Shown: positions 48,991 through 63,044 of the stretch, piece by piece
Layout of the letters: every line of letters begins with the position of its first letter
Numbering within the stretch: the first letter of the stretch is position 1
Assembly: GCA_013398295.1 (NCBI GenBank)
Contig: VZSF01008499.1
Location: 1,206,899 to 1,270,898 of the forward strand
Source: Chionis minor
Lineage: Eukaryota > Chordata > Aves > Charadriiformes > Chionididae
Reading direction: 5' to 3'
DNA length: 64,000 nt
Position numbers and translations under genes: made by a program
Notes under the pieces: model-generated
What the model was told of the DNA's origin: nothing
Databases searched by the model: none
What the model saw: only the letters and a program-made list of their open reading frames with translations

Positions 48991-51900
48991 AGAAAGACCT
49001 GTGTAAACAAAACAAAAAATATAGGGATAGATAAGGCTGGAACTCTTGAATACATTAAAACCACATTTAATCTCATGTGAAACACCATTTAACTTGCAAA
49101 AAAAATAATGTTTCTAGTTTATAGTAAGGAACTGTTAAACTATTCCTACCCAAAAAAAAGTGCTAGAAGCATTAACATTATTAGGTAGCGTCACAAAGTC
49201 TCAAAATGAATATAGTGCAGATAGACCTCATTTAAAAGTCATTTAGCCTGACTAATTTCATTAATCAACACCTGAAATTTAGTCTGAATAAGAACATGTC
49301 ATGTGGAGTTCCTGTGTCAGCAATGACTCTGCAATGTGCTTCTGCATGGAAAACACTGAGTTGTTACTTTCAATCAATATTTTCCCAAGTGCAGGCATAT
49401 GAAATGTAGTCACTGATGTGCCATACATGATGGTATGTCAGTTAACTTCCAAAGGCTTTGATAAAGTATGTGGAAATATTTTTAGGAATCCATATAAATG
49501 TTCATAAGACCAAATTTTAGCTTGGAGATTTGAAAATTTTGGGACTTGGAATTTATCTTTGTTCTCATTGTCCAGTAATTAAAGTACGCAGAAACACAGA
49601 AACTGTGAAGTCCCTGATTTGGGAATGAAGAATTAAGAATTGAAGACTGGAAGAATGCTTAGGAGGAAGCATCATACGTATTTGCTCTGTTCTTGTGCTC
49701 TTCCTGGCCCTCCACTTTTGATTACTGTCAGAGACAGAATCTGGACTAGGAAGACCTTTGATGTAACTCTTGTGGTTTTATGAGTATTTTCTGCCTTTTT
49801 TCTGTCACTCAAATTGTACTCCATTACAGCAGTGAAGACTGTATGCCAAGGGGCTCTGCATCTGTTTTCACACTGCCTAGCACAATGGGGCACTGACCTT
49901 TCCTAATTCTTATGTGCTGCCCTGTAAAAAGAACAATAACATGATTAGTAACATATACTACATGATTTTCAACTTCTACAGTAATATTGTGGGTATTTTA
50001 CTGAACATTTTAAGGAAATAGAAATGAAATTCCATGAAAGCAATGGGAGTGGAATTAAAGAGAAAACTCTGACACTAAATCATTGTTCAGGTAAGTATGT
50101 GATCTTTTGCAAGTTTACTGAACCTAAAATAGGCTAGGACATTTGGGCTCCAGTGTATGTACACCCATAATACCTCCATCTGTATTCATGTTTTAATACT
50201 GTTATTTTACTAAGCCCAGATCCTTCAGTCAGATCATGATGTGCTGACGTCCTCTGTTTAATCAGATCTTCAATTAATGTGTTGGGTTTTTTTAACTGTG
50301 TAAATAATTTGAAAAGAAATATTACAAAGTTAACTGAAAGTTACCTGAAATATGTTCTTCAGCAATATGATTGAGTATTTGGACTTAAGTCTAAAAATGT
50401 TTCTTTAACATTATTCTGTAATGAAGTAGTCTTCTGGCTTAGGGAAATTCCAGAGAAGTTGAAAGGATATGCCAGTGAAGTGTTTCTACATACTCACACC
50501 TTCCTTATGACTTGCCTAATGGTTGAAGATACAGGACTAGATGGACATTTGCTGTGGCTCAAAAAAGCTGTTCTTTTCTTACACTGTTACATGACACTGA
50601 TGTGCACAGCTCCACCTTTTCCCCCAGGTAATTTCATCAACTAAATCAAGCTTTCAGATGACATGGCCCCTTGAAACGTCTGATACATTATTTAAATAAT
50701 TCAGTGTTACTGACATGAGATGAGTTGGTTTATGGATCAATAGCAGTGTGACTTTAATGTTTGTCATAACAAAATAGAAATGAATTGCCATTTCACTTGT
50801 TCATCTTGGCCATTCTTCTAGAACATACTCTGTTGTTTTATTACCATAATTCTTCATCAATCCTCCTTTTAAAAATAATCCTGCTAAAGAAAATAGATTT
50901 AAGGTTTCTCTCACTAGGCTGGAAAATTAAGTGAAATAGGCTGTAGTGATTTTTTTAAAATTAATTCCAGTCATTTTCTTGCTGCCTTTTGTTAAAAGTT
51001 AAGTGACACATCATAATGTATGGCCCATCAACGTCTGCATTTCAGTCTTAACCAAGGACTCTTATGACATGTCACTACTGCCAGTAATGTCCTACATATT
51101 TATGATAACTGATGACTGGATTTTCTTCTTTGAAGAATTAAAATACTACACTTATGCGCGCATTGTACAGAATATTCCTATTAAAGTCAAAGTGACCATC
51201 TGGCAAAGAGGAATTTTAATATTTCTTCTGTTCTTAACTATATCGTAATGATATGAAAACATATTTTAAATTATATTGCCTACTTTTTCTTCATGGCTGA
51301 AATGGTATAAATTAAGAACTCCAACAATATTTTTTTAGATATTCCTGATTCATACCAAGTTAAATGAGAGCAAAACTTGGCACATATTTTTATATTGTCT
51401 TACAGTAACATTCATGCTGTGGAACAAAATATATTTCCCAAAGTTGCAGGGATTATGTCTGGGCTTTGAAACATTCTTTTTTCAATTCTCCCACTTATTT
51501 AATATTTTAAAGTTCTAAAAGGCAGAAGAAAAATTATTCAAAAATATTTACTTGGTAGCAAACTGTCTTTCAGACTGCTGTCCCAAATGCAAGAGAAAAT
51601 ATACAAAATTCAGAATTTCCCACAATCCAATGGCACCAAACACTACTTTCACTCTTCTTCTTAGGCTAGAAGCTTGTTTCAGCTTTCCATTAAAAATAAA
51701 CCAAACAAAATAGCCTGCTCTAGAGAACTGCAGCCAGTGTCTGCCATTTACCCCGGCAGTGATAGCTGCTGGCAGTGAATAAAAGCTCTAAGAATGGCAC
51801 AGCTCTTTGAAGCGAAAAAGATCCCTCAGCATACTAAGAAGAGTAGGGTTTTCCCACCTTGCATTCCTGCTAGACCTTCACAATCTCTGGACAGACATAA

Positions 51901-54688
51901 CATCCTCTGCAGTTAAAAATCCTGTGGCTTCTGATATGTGTGGCAAAAATCCCAACGGAGACAGGATTTCACCATGTTTATCCAGGCTCTAAGATAACTT
52001 CTTGATGTTTATGGGATCGCGGTATGCAGAAGGAATACTATAAAAGTTCCTTTGACAGCAATTTCCCGTCCACTGGCATAAAAGCTGATCCTGGCTTGTT
52101 TTGGCACAAAGATTAGCAGCTGGCACAAGCCAGGGTTGCACCCACCAGCCCCAAGACTAGAGAGGCACAAATGTGTTCAGTAACACCATTTTATCACCTC
52201 TCCTAGTCCTGGCTTCCCTAAAATAGCTTATCCAGAGGATCTGAACAATTTCTTCTAAAAGTCACTTAAGCGCTGAGAAATTACTTCTCCAATATGCTAT
52301 GTGGTAGAGAATTCATGCAAGTGTGAGGCGATATAAAGGTTTTATTAGCACTTATTTAGAATGACCTTACATTACTCACAATTGGCAAAACCACAAGCAA
52401 GTCACATGGTCACCCGAAATGCACACCAAGAAAGTCTTATGCTACAGTGCACCAGTAAGGCCAGCAAGTCATCAGAGAGGCACATGTTAAGTAGTTGACA
52501 AAAATGGCTTGCCTCTGGAATGTGACTCTGGCTCCTTATATCTACTAATTTCCATGCTCTGTAAGAGCTGGCATGTTTCTGAAGTAGACTGGCATACCAC
52601 AGAAAAAATGACGCTTGCTTTTGTTTCTGTGATGTGGAGGTAAAAATTTGATTTGCGGCTATTTTTGAGTCTAATCAGCAAGCATATGACAGGCAGGCTT
52701 AACAAATTTTTTGAGCGTAGGAAAAATGAAAACAGGACACACATTTCTGTGCCCTAATGGTATGCTTATGTATGAGCCAAAAGCCTCAACAAAGCTTCAA
52801 CTCATAGAACAACAATTTTAATGAAACATTTTTTTCTAGACTGTGGAATTTACCAGGACATAGTAGACACATCTAATATGTGAAGTTATGTGGCTTGCAA
52901 TACAGCAACTTTATATTTGAAAGATCAAATTTGTAAGTTTAGATCCCTGTACAGTTATGGAGAAGAAGAATGCTCTAACAAACCTCTTCCCTTCTACAGT
53001 TTTTCTAAATTCCGTACACAGTTCTTCTGCTGACATCTGGAGTGGGACGGTGTCCTATGTGAGATCGTGCTTTTGAAAATGGGTATCAGAATAGTAGTTT
53101 CAGTTCATTTATCTTCTTTCTTTAGTGATTTCCTCTATTGCTGCATACTTACCTTTCTTGGTACATTTCAATATCCTGGTTTGAGTTACGAGTTTATTTT
53201 TTCTGAATAATCTCGTGCACAATTGCTCAGATTTTTTATGAGTTTTCTACAGTTCTGTCCCAAAGAGGATGCCTGCTAATATGTGAAAGAAAGGCTGGAA
53301 GGGGTAGACCTGTGATTTGTTTGAGGCTGAAAGGAAAATAAAAGTTAATTTTATTGTATTAGCTTGTTGTTTTACCATGGCCATCCAATTAATCCTGTGA
53401 TAAAAAGGAATAAATTGAATGTCGTGAATGCAACTGTAACTAGATATTGGATAATGAGAACATCCTGTGACAAAAAGTTAATCCATTCCCTTCTGTGCAT
53501 AATATTACTCGTGATTTTCTGTTCTTGCATACATAGGATCCTTTCTTGCTTTTTCATTTTCAATTATTTATGATTTTCTCACTTTTATAATCTTTTCTGT
53601 AAGAGCTTCATATGAAAATCTTGTTCTGACTGGTAGGCTTTGTACCAATGACAGTATTTTGCTTTCTATTGCAATTTTGTCTAGAATACTTCACTTCATA
53701 GAAATAAGGCACCTTTGAAAAGCAGACACGTCTGGGGATGAGGACAGGAGCCAGTATAATGATAAAAATACTAGACAGTGGCAAAGAGCAAACCATTATT
53801 GTTTAATATAGGTGTCACTGGATCATTAATGTTCATGCAAAAATTAGAAAACGGGAATTCTTTTTTGTTACTTTTTTATTTATGATGCTCTCATTCTGCA
53901 AGGTTTAGTCACAATTGCATTTATGACATTCAATTTATTCCCTTTGATAAATATTTGGAGTGGCTGAATCAGTGAGAACATTTGAACCTGTGGTGCCAGG
54001 CAGTCTAAGCTTGCTACATTAAGATATCCCTTTCCTGATTTCTTTCTTTTTTTATGCAGTATCTTTTTTAGATTTACATAGAGATTCTTGTCTTTTGAGC
54101 CAGGATGTTTAGAAGCTACTGGGATGATTTTTAGTGGTAGAGTGGTTATGTATTTACTTAGTTGTCAATTTTCCACCTTTCTTTTAATTCCGGTTGAATG
54201 GTCTACCTTTCTGATGTTTGTTTCCCTTTTGGGTTTTCAGGTAAATCTTAGAATTAGGACTGTCATACTGTTTTATATATTCCTATAACTCTGAACCTCA
54301 ACTGTGTAGAGACATGCATTTGAATTAGTTACATTCATCTACACTTGTAGGAGAGAGAGGGACACTTTTGGGGTATAATTTATCTCACCAATTTTAGGTG
54401 CGTGTTTTAGGAGGAGAGGTATTGTGCTCCAAATCGCAGAGTGTGAGCATGCTACGGTGTTCTAGAGAAGCTAGAGCACTGGTGGTGATAAGGGGATTCA
54501 CACACATCCAGGTTTAGCTCGATGAATGATTCCCTGTGTGGAATGCCAGAAAAACAAAGTGAGTATCTGCTTGCTCAAGGAATGGAGCAGAAGACTTGAG
54601 AATGGATCATCCTCTTCCTTAATAATCTTGTCTGTGTTTTAACATAACCTGTATAGCATTTATCTTAGGGTACAAAATAGGTGTAAAA
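48991..54688. other. AT-rich DNA without recognisable gene
   Basis: About 5.7 kb with frames up to 85 codons, none recognised. No RNA gene or dated repeat was seen. Confidence 0.6.
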
Positions 54689-54840
54689 ATCATAGAATCA
54701 TAGAATCATAGAATGGTTAGAGTTGGAAGGGACCTTAAAGATCATCAAGTTCCAACCCCCCTGTCATGGGCAGGGACACCTCTCACTAGAGCAGGTTGCT
54801 CAAAGCCCCATCCAGCCTGGCCTTAAACACTTCCAGGGAA
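54689..54840 (-). mobile_element. Very short CR1 LINE 3' tail, minus strand
   Basis: On the minus strand the copy has only the final part of ORF2 and the 3' UTR: the block for the 'ggccaggctggatggggctttgagcaa' region (starting near 54826), the 'gacaggggggttggaac' block, and the tail of three octamer units (ATTCTATG, plus-strand complement at 54689-54712). The copy is only about 152 bases and looks little diverged. This extreme 5' truncation is common for CR1. Confidence 0.95.
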
Positions 54841-55392
54841 AAATACTTCTTTGACTTTGTTTTTATTATTCTCATAGAAACTAGCATCCTGGATTAAGTA
54901 AAATTAAGTGCCTCAGAATGAGATCTGCAGAAATCAGTAAGTTGAATGGACGTAGCCTAGTAGCTAAACTGGAAGTAATACAAGATTTCAGCAAACAGTC
55001 AGTTTGCTGCAGCTCAGTTACTTTGGTGTGTAGCTGTTGACTTTGAAGGAAATGCTAATCTCTTACAGTGCTTTGGAGCTGTACTCTTAAGTGAATAGAT
55101 TTGTTTTCAGAAAAGTTCAGCAGTGGGTATATTTACTAGAACGAAGGAGATGCAGTTTAAATTTACCTTCTGTCTGGTTTAGAATAAGGTCTTGAAGCTA
55201 TATCTTTCGTGTCCTAAGAAATGGCAGAGAAAGTGGGCAGCCTGAGAGGATTAGCTCTCAGTCTCTCAGATTGTAACTGTGGAATTTTGTGGAAATTAAT
55301 GCTAATTTCAGCAGTGCTTTAAATCTGTTTTTTCCATGGCCTTACTAAGTGTCATGGTCATGAAACTAAAAAATCATTTTCTCACATTTGTC

Positions 55393-55423
55393 GGTGTGTG
55401 TGTTTGTGTCTGTGCATGTCTGT
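55393..55423 (+). repeat. Degenerate (GT)n microsatellite
   Basis: GTGTGTGTG passes into TTTGTGTCTGTGCATGTCTG. It is a short impure dinucleotide repeat. Confidence 0.8.
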
Positions 55424-55924
55424 CTCCTGCCCTCACTGTTCAGTGACTGTAAAATAAGAAACAAAGTCTCTTCTAAATCTGGTTTCATCCCATTTTTTTT
55501 TTTTTTCTGGAGACCTCACTAGTGAGTATGCTTTCAGAGCATCTTCAGGACACAACATCCATCCAGGATGGATGAGTATAGAGGTCATTCACCTCAGCAG
55601 CATCAGAATTAGAGAAGAATTGCAAATGTGCAATGACATATGGAGAAAATACTATGTTAGACAAGTGGACCCGTTTTGGATCACAGGGAACAAAAGTATT
55701 TACTCTCCAGAGTACCTGTTCTCCAAACCTTCTACTAACGTGACTGCAATTTTCACTAAGTCAGAGGGGATCGGTTTTTCATTGCCTTCTTCACAGATGC
55801 ATTGATATTAGTGATAGCTGTTTTAATGACAGGAGGTGACTAACCCTGGGATGTCTTACATTGAGCTCAATTATTTTGTGTTATTTTGTCCAAATATAAC
55901 TGCATAAAGCAGTAAAATATGATA

Positions 55925-56008
55925 ATTTGTAAAATTATGTATTTGTAAAATCATATATATTATTATATATATAATATATATAATATATATTATATATATT
56001 TGTAAAAT
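55925..56008. repeat. AT palindromic cluster bounded by a repeated 11-mer
   Basis: The 11-mer ATTTGTAAAAT occurs at 55925-55935, 55941-55951 and 55998-56008. Between the second and third copies is almost pure alternating AT with self-complementary blocks, able to extrude as a cruciform. Such cores expand and contract easily, so length may vary among individuals. Confidence 0.85.
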
Positions 56009-59000
56009 TATTGGAAACTTATGTGGAACATGTATTACAGGAAGGGGCACTTATCATTTTAGACTTATGAAAATCAGTGACAAACTAATACTGATTGTAC
56101 TGGGAAAAGAAACAAGCTGAAGTGATAAATCATCAGCTTTAAAGTTGATTGCTGAAGATCAGATCTAATATAGGACATTATACAATAGTTGATAATAAAA
56201 TGGTGTGACTTCCTAGGAAGAGAAAAAAATAATTTCACTTTGGAGAGCCTAGCTGTGATATTAAGTGCTTAACCCAGCAAATGCTTGCACATTGGGAACA
56301 ATCATAGCAGATAATGGACTGGAGACGCTGAGTCTTCGCAATCTCTTGTTGTTATTGAGAACTGGCAACAAGAGAGCCCTGTGATATTTCACTGCAGTAT
56401 GCAGAAGGTTTAGGCAGTGTGACTTACAGGAGCTAAGAAGCAATTTTCAAAATATGGAGAGTAACATTTTCACGCTTTTTATTAACATTAAAGGAATTTC
56501 TAGGAGTGGCATCAGCCTATGGAAATTCATCAGGATATTATTCTTTTTAAAGTAGAGCTCTTATTATTGTAATTGATTTTGGTTTTGTTCCACTCTTATT
56601 CGTGGAGAAATATGGTGGTTATTCTATCCAGAACAACCTAATGTGCAAACTAATCAGAGTAAGAAGTGTCCTATAATAAGCGCATGTACATTCTAGTCAG
56701 ATGATGGCAGTGACACCTCTGTCTATAATCCAGATTTTCGTGCTTTTATCTTTTAATCTTTGTTTCTTTTGCTTTTCTATAGTTATGGCAAAGTTGCAAC
56801 GAAGTTTGTGTCTTCAAAGAAACCTCTGGTTTTGATGTTCAAACTACTCAGAAATGAACAACGTATTACTGATTTAAAGGCAAAATTTCTAAGTTTTGAG
56901 AAAGAGAAGCTTTATTTTTGAAATATAAGCTCTTTCGGTGCATTCAGAGAAGCAAAAATCTCCAAGAGAACTGCCACTTTTCTTTATCCCTTTTTCTGTT
57001 GTAGTGGTTTTAGAGACACTAAATTATTTCAGTTCTTTTTGGAGGACTTTATAGTGAAAAACAGCCCTAGCTGAGGACAGTGTAATACTGGCATAACTGC
57101 ATGCCATATTTTTCCACTTTGCACCACAAGAGAAGGAATAAAATTTATAACATTTATCAGGCACTGGGTAGAGTGCCAAATCCCAGACAAGGTTTTTCTG
57201 AAGTCTGCACGTGCCAGGAAGGTAATGGATAATGGATTGGTAGTAAACTGTCACACCAGGGGAAAATACTGGCCTGCCATGAAAGTCCCAAAAGGAAAAA
57301 GAAAAGCTGTAGCATAAGAAACCTATTGCCAAAAAGCAATGAGATCAAGTAAATGAGTGCAGCTGCCAAGCAACGACGTGAGTGACATTTTTATAGTTGT
57401 GAGCCTGTTTTTCTAATTCTGACTTTCCCAACTGAATAATAATGCTCTAATGCTAATTCCTCCAATCAGGCGTACTGAGGTGCTCTCTTTCCCAGTGTTG
57501 CTGTGCGCACTGAATATGAGCCATGGGCAAGGACATGAAGATGAGACATCCCTCAGTAGAGTCACTCACAGGTTGGATAAAACGTAAAAGTTGTATGGAA
57601 AAGGAACTGTTAATTTTCTCCCCTTGCCCGGTTCTTCCATAGAGAGCTACATTTATCTTCACGTTCACCTTTACATGACACAATCTATACTTCAAACTTC
57701 GTATTTCAGGTGTGTTTACCATGCCACAAAACCAGTGCTGATCCTGCTGCTAAAGTGGTTGCTGTTCTGTGACTTGCAAGAAGTAACATGGGTTTATGGC
57801 TGATGTGTTCATGCTACTGCATTAAAGAAAATTGGAAAGCAACAGACACTTAGTATGGTGATGATTTTATTTTTTTTTTAATTCTAGTTTGGTTCACTAT
57901 GATACAGTAGTGTATAATGTGTGAAATTTAGTTCTTAACTGAAGAGAGTCAGTATAAAATATAACAAGTTTTTAAACTGCACTAGGATCCAAATTTATAG
58001 GAAATGAAAAGCTGTGAAAACTGGGAGAAAGATTTTTGTCAAATAGTAGCTTTTTCTGGGCTTATTTTTGTACACTTCTTAAAATAATATAAACTAGCAC
58101 TATGCTTTAACTCTGTTTCAGAACCTCTGTGATTAAAAATTGTACTTAAAAATTACTCTTTATTCATTGCATTCTGCAAATGTTGTAAGCACAGAGGCAG
58201 CCTTTTATTAAAAAAAGAGAGAATTTAAAGTTATTCAGTATTTCACCAGCCAGAAATGTCAGAGAAGAAAAAGAAAAATCCATGGGTAGGATGCTGTCTA
58301 GAACTCAAGTCACAAACTAGATTTCCTGTTCTACTAAATATCGCCAATGCATTCCTGAATATATTGCCTAGTTTCTGTTGCACTGCAGCTTGGCTCAGCA
58401 GTATTCACGTACCTTACAAGACTAGTGAGGAAAAACCGCAATAAAGGCTTTGAGGGGCTCAGCTCTACCATTACGGACACAGTACAGACATCCTCTGTAG
58501 AATCTTACACGTCTAATGCTGTGGTATAGGAGAGACCTTGCTTAATTAAGCAAATTACTGAAAAAAATGTATCATAATCAGATAGCATGGGCTACAGAAG
58601 TTTTAATACCTGTTAACAGTACACAAACAGTATAAAAAGGAGCTCAGGGTTTATAAAAATTATTTTAATCAATAGATGATGAGCTTAGTCTGTATATCTC
58701 ATTAGGTATCCCAGCTGGTATTCAAGCTGATGGTTCCAAAGGTCCCTGGATACACAAGTGTCTCCACAACTGGGTATCAAGTGAAAGAGGTGGTTGTATG
58801 TTGGTTTTAACAATATGTGCTAATAGTGTTCCTAAATTAGCGCAGACAGTAACAGTTAATTGCTATTTAACCACATAATGCAGTTATTCTTTGCTGTAAG
58901 TGGTAGAAACTTGCTACATAATACTAAAGATGCTGGGCTGAACTTTTAATGATTAGATGTGCAGGGGTTGTTTTAGGTGCGTTTGTAACAGCTGAAGGAG

Positions 59001-60823
59001 TTCAGCTGTGCCAGTTTCTCTCCTCTGGAGGCAGAAAGAAAGGAAGGTTTCTTGCCTGCTCACTGCGTGCGTGCTGACCTTCCATTGCATGCCTACGGAG
59101 ATGACAATCTGAAAGCTATGATCTAATTTACCACAACAAGCTATTTTTTAAAACTCTCCTGGGAACTGGTGCTGCTGTACCTTGTTCTGAGATTTCCAAA
59201 TAGTAAATGTTCTAACGTGGTTCTCTGCAAAGTAATTTTTCTGTTGAAGGGAGTATGTTGCAATCATTTCTGTGGTCTGCCTATGTTCATTCCTTGTTAA
59301 GCCACAGTAGTGAGTAAAGATTTCCAGTGAATGTTTCTGTCTCTAGCTATCATGATAAAATTTCTGCTATATGCTACATTGTTGTTGTTGCTTTTAATTA
59401 TCCTCTTACTTCCTTTTCACTTTTATTAGATACAACTATTTTCTGTTCTTTTGTTGTTGTATTTTAAAATAAAAAGGAATAGCCTTTGTGAATATATGAT
59501 GATATTTAATTTATAATATAAAGCAATGTATTGATAAAATATTAGTGATGTAATTTATTTCTGAGTAAGCAATAGTGAATCATATTTGCTTTTAGAATTT
59601 ATGATATTGAGTTCACGTGAAAAAAATCCTGAATGTTAGTGATCTGTTTTTCTGATAGTTATCACCATAGCCTTACCTTACCCTATTGCATTACTTTTGC
59701 TGTTGATTTAGCCTGAACATCTGTTGTTTCAGATTCCATGTTTATTTTTAAAAATAACAAAACACTACAATCTCTTTGGCTTTGCTATAAACTGAAATAA
59801 AAAGCAAACCTGACATTTAATAAGTGAACCATGTTCCTCAGAAAACCCAGTGAATTTGAAGTATTGTGTTGTATAACTTCCCAGTGGAAATGTGAGAGCC
59901 ATTTTTAAAGTTTATCTGCTTAAAGCTGTTTAACCAGAAATGGTGTAGAAGAAATACCACAGTTTAAAAAGATGTGAAGGGTTAAAGAATTTTTCAATTA
60001 CTGTGTTGTCTAAGCTCAGGTGCCAGAGGTTAATAGTGATTACTGCTGTTTTAGGCTGCAGGTGGGAGTTAGTTTGTGCTAGCCTGGACCTGGGAAAGGC
60101 TTTTTCCCTCAGTCTTCTCTTTTATACCTTTTCTTGGATTAGCAGGAATGAAGAGTTGCGGTATCAAAATGTTTCCATTTGAAAGGTTGTAAGTTTGATT
60201 TATTTAGTTACATGTGGTGGTGGTGGCGGCAGCAGGAGCTTGTGTTTTTCCTAAGAGTAAAGGGGAAAAAGGGAGTATGTGTTGGAGAGACATTTCAAGA
60301 TTTGTAATAAAAATGCCATAGGTAAGAAGAAAGGTAAATCTAGGTTATACTTGGCAGGTATTTTCTGGAGAGGACTGGAGGACTTTCTGTTTTGGTGTGT
60401 GTAGTACTCAAGCATTGGCAATACTGTAAATAGTTGGAGTAGTGGAACTTGGCTGGGACATAGGAATCCTAGCCTTTGCATGTGTGTTGTTCTGGCTTAC
60501 AAAAACCTTCATATATTTTTGGATTTGTGAAACTGAGTTCTTCAGATCCAAATTCTGCTTTCAGTCAGAATTATTAGGGGTAAAAGATACAAATTGTTAA
60601 GAGCTATCCCCATACTAGGTGCAACTTGTTTTAACACAGACCAATTCTTCCTGTATAAGCTGTGTCTCTATTTACCATTTACCAAAGGTTTTGCCTTTTT
60701 TTTTTTTCCTATAGGATGTTCTAAAGCTTCTCTTTCCGCTGTAGGGGGTGGGTTAGTTTGTGTCTTCCTTGCTGTACCACAAAGTAATTACTTTCTTCCT
60801 GCTTGCATGTACACAATTTGGTT

Positions 60824-60840
60824 AAAAAAAAAAAAAAAAA
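60824..60840 (+). repeat. A17 homopolymer
   Basis: Seventeen consecutive A bases. It could be a retroposition tail, but nothing upstream resembles a gene copy or SINE that I know. Confidence 0.9.
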
Positions 60841-61450
60841 GCGTAGAGAGGAGCTAACAGGATTATTTTGGTACTGCTGGTAGCACTTTTTCTGTACAAA
60901 AGACAAATTTTTATTTATGTCATTGGCAGTGGTGTTGAAGAAAACCTGATAGTGCTTTGTGTTTCGCAAGTCAAACAGCAATGATACTTTGAAGTTGCAT
61001 TGCTCTTCACTCAGCACCCATCACACAGCCTAAAGAATGAGAGTTAAATTAAATACACACAAAACCTGTGTGCTCTATATGCAGCTGTATTTTCTGAGAT
61101 CCTGCTTTTCCTTTTCTGCCTTCAGTCTTTTATTAACACTATTTTATTGTTGGTGATTGAGAATATAGTGATGGCATTATAATTAGAAGATAGTTACACC
61201 AGCTCCAGCTGCAGTTTGATTATGCCATTTGGATCTAGATGCAGTAATGAGTTTGCCTCTAATTATATTTATTTTCTCAGGTACCTTTTCCCTACGCTCT
61301 CCTTGGCATTTTCTCAATAGTTTGTGTATTTGAGGCAAAGAGGAAAACCTCCCTAAAGGAAGGAGGAGAGGCAATGTGACTGTGCTGTTCTGCGCTTTCA
61401 TCTGAAAAGCTGATGAGAAGTGTTCTTCTGATGTGACTGAACTGTTGGCT

Positions 61451-61470
61451 GGGGAGGCTGGGTGGGGGGG
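61451..61470 (+). other. G-tract cluster, possible G-quadruplex
   Basis: G runs of 4 (61451-61454), 3 (61460-61462) and 7 (61464-61470) lie within 20 bases. The last run can supply two tracts, so a four-tract quadruplex is possible. Confidence 0.5.
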
Positions 61471-62206
61471 TCCAATGTTCTCCCTATACATAGTTTGCTA
61501 ATAATTTTACATAGTACAAATATTGAACCACTGAGCTTATCCTCTTTTGTTTTTATTGAACTTTCTGTATGAAATCTCATGGTGCTCATGGAATTGTGCA
61601 TGTGATCTTAGAAAAGTATCAGACCCCTCTTTTTTTATTTTACTTGGAAAATTTTGAAACAATGAAGTAACAGGGAAGGTTGGGGCAAAAGAAAATCTCT
61701 TCAGGCTGAAAACTCTCCAACAGAAAATCACCCTTCTTTTATTCTTATTTCCCCCTCTTCTATAGTGTAAATCATATGCTTCGTTGTGAGTTTTGCTACT
61801 TGGTAAACCTTTTACTTCACCAAATAAATCCTTACCAATAGTGAAAACCAAAGATGAAGAATACCCTATCTAATCTGTGGATCTCTGTAATCAATGAGAA
61901 GTCTGCTTGTTAGATTAGACTTTTTTCATCTGTGAAATACATTTTGTGACTCAGTACATCAGCCAAAAACACTGCAACACTTCTTCTCAAGACATAATCA
62001 CAGTTCTCTTAAGCCTTCTCAAATAAATAAGTTTCCCTTAATGTCTTTTAAGAGGCATTAAGAAAATGTAATTATCGTATTCATAGGGAAGCAATGTGAG
62101 CTTAAAGCACAGGGAACGGTGTCTTCTAGTTTGTGTGCCATGGTGATCTGACAGAATTTGAGTAGCTGGTAAGTGAGGGCACCTGCTAGAAATTTGGTGT
62201 CATCGT

Positions 62207-62223
62207 CCCTCCCTCCCCCTCCC
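62207..62223 (-). other. C-tract cluster, strong G-quadruplex pattern on minus strand
   Basis: C runs of 3, 3, 5 and 3 are separated by single T bases. The minus strand therefore has four G tracts with one-base loops, the arrangement that gives the most stable quadruplexes in vitro. A further C7 run follows at 62234-62240. It sits in AT-rich DNA with no gene nearby. Confidence 0.7.
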
Positions 62224-63044
62224 TCCTTTTTTTCCCCCCCAGAGCTACTCTCTGGTTCTCTGCCAGCAAGCTTTCTCAGTCGGTCTGGTTTCATTCAGTT
62301 GAAATCAGACATGTTTATTTCATGCATTTTCCATGTTGAGGTGATGTGGCTTACAGACTGCTTGATGAAAACAAAGAATGAGGCCCCAGTCATTAATACT
62401 GGCTGAGGGGAGAGCACGTTGTAGCCCAGGAATTTGGGGTGGAATCCGAAAGTAGTTTCAGACATCATTCATGATTTCATGATCTTAATTTGTTTGTGCA
62501 AAGTAATCTCGGGGTTCTGTGATGGGTATATACTCTTCTTGGACGTGGTATTTGCCATGTCATTTTGAGAGTGAGGATGGTGAGTGACTTCAAGGTCATT
62601 GGAATTGAGCAAATGTTTTATATATGGGGTTGGTTTTTTTTGGTCCTCCAGAAGATGTCTTAGACTGCCCAGACTTTCTAGACTGCCTGACTACTTGATC
62701 TAGGCACATGATGAAAAACTGGATAATTGGGGTTTATTATCACTTTATGAGGCATTATATATTAACTAGTGTTGCTGCTTTATGTTATGGAGGAAAAACA
62801 ATGCCCAGTATCCGGTTGCTAAGAACAGTAAAGAAGTTTTGAACAGCAGGGAATGTTTTTAGAGGTCATGTCGGACTAAGGCTTAATTACTGTGTGCTTT
62901 TTTTAATAGTCATGTGGGAAACATATTGTACTTACAATAGCTCATCAAAAATGCTTTGAGTTTTTTTTTAATTTAGAAAACAAACTGTCAAAGGGAAAGT
63001 AGTCTAACAACAGAGAGAAAAAATGGAAAAAAGCTAATTTTTAT

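Larger units (their letters stand above)
54841..63044. other. AT-rich DNA without recognisable gene
   Basis: About 8.2 kb with frames of at most about 105 codons and no recognised domain. Low-complexity parts are a GT-rich tract at 55393-55423, a T run of about 15 at 55492-55506, an AT-palindromic block at 55925-56008, a TGG run at 60214-60226, a 17-base A run at 60824-60840 and two G/C-tract clusters near 61.45 and 62.21 kb. No processed gene copy was recognised upstream of the A run. Confidence 0.6.

Noticed and set aside
60600..60840. Processed pseudogene ending in the A17 run
   Set aside because: No poly(A) signal at the proper distance, no recognisable coding remnant and no flanking duplication were seen.
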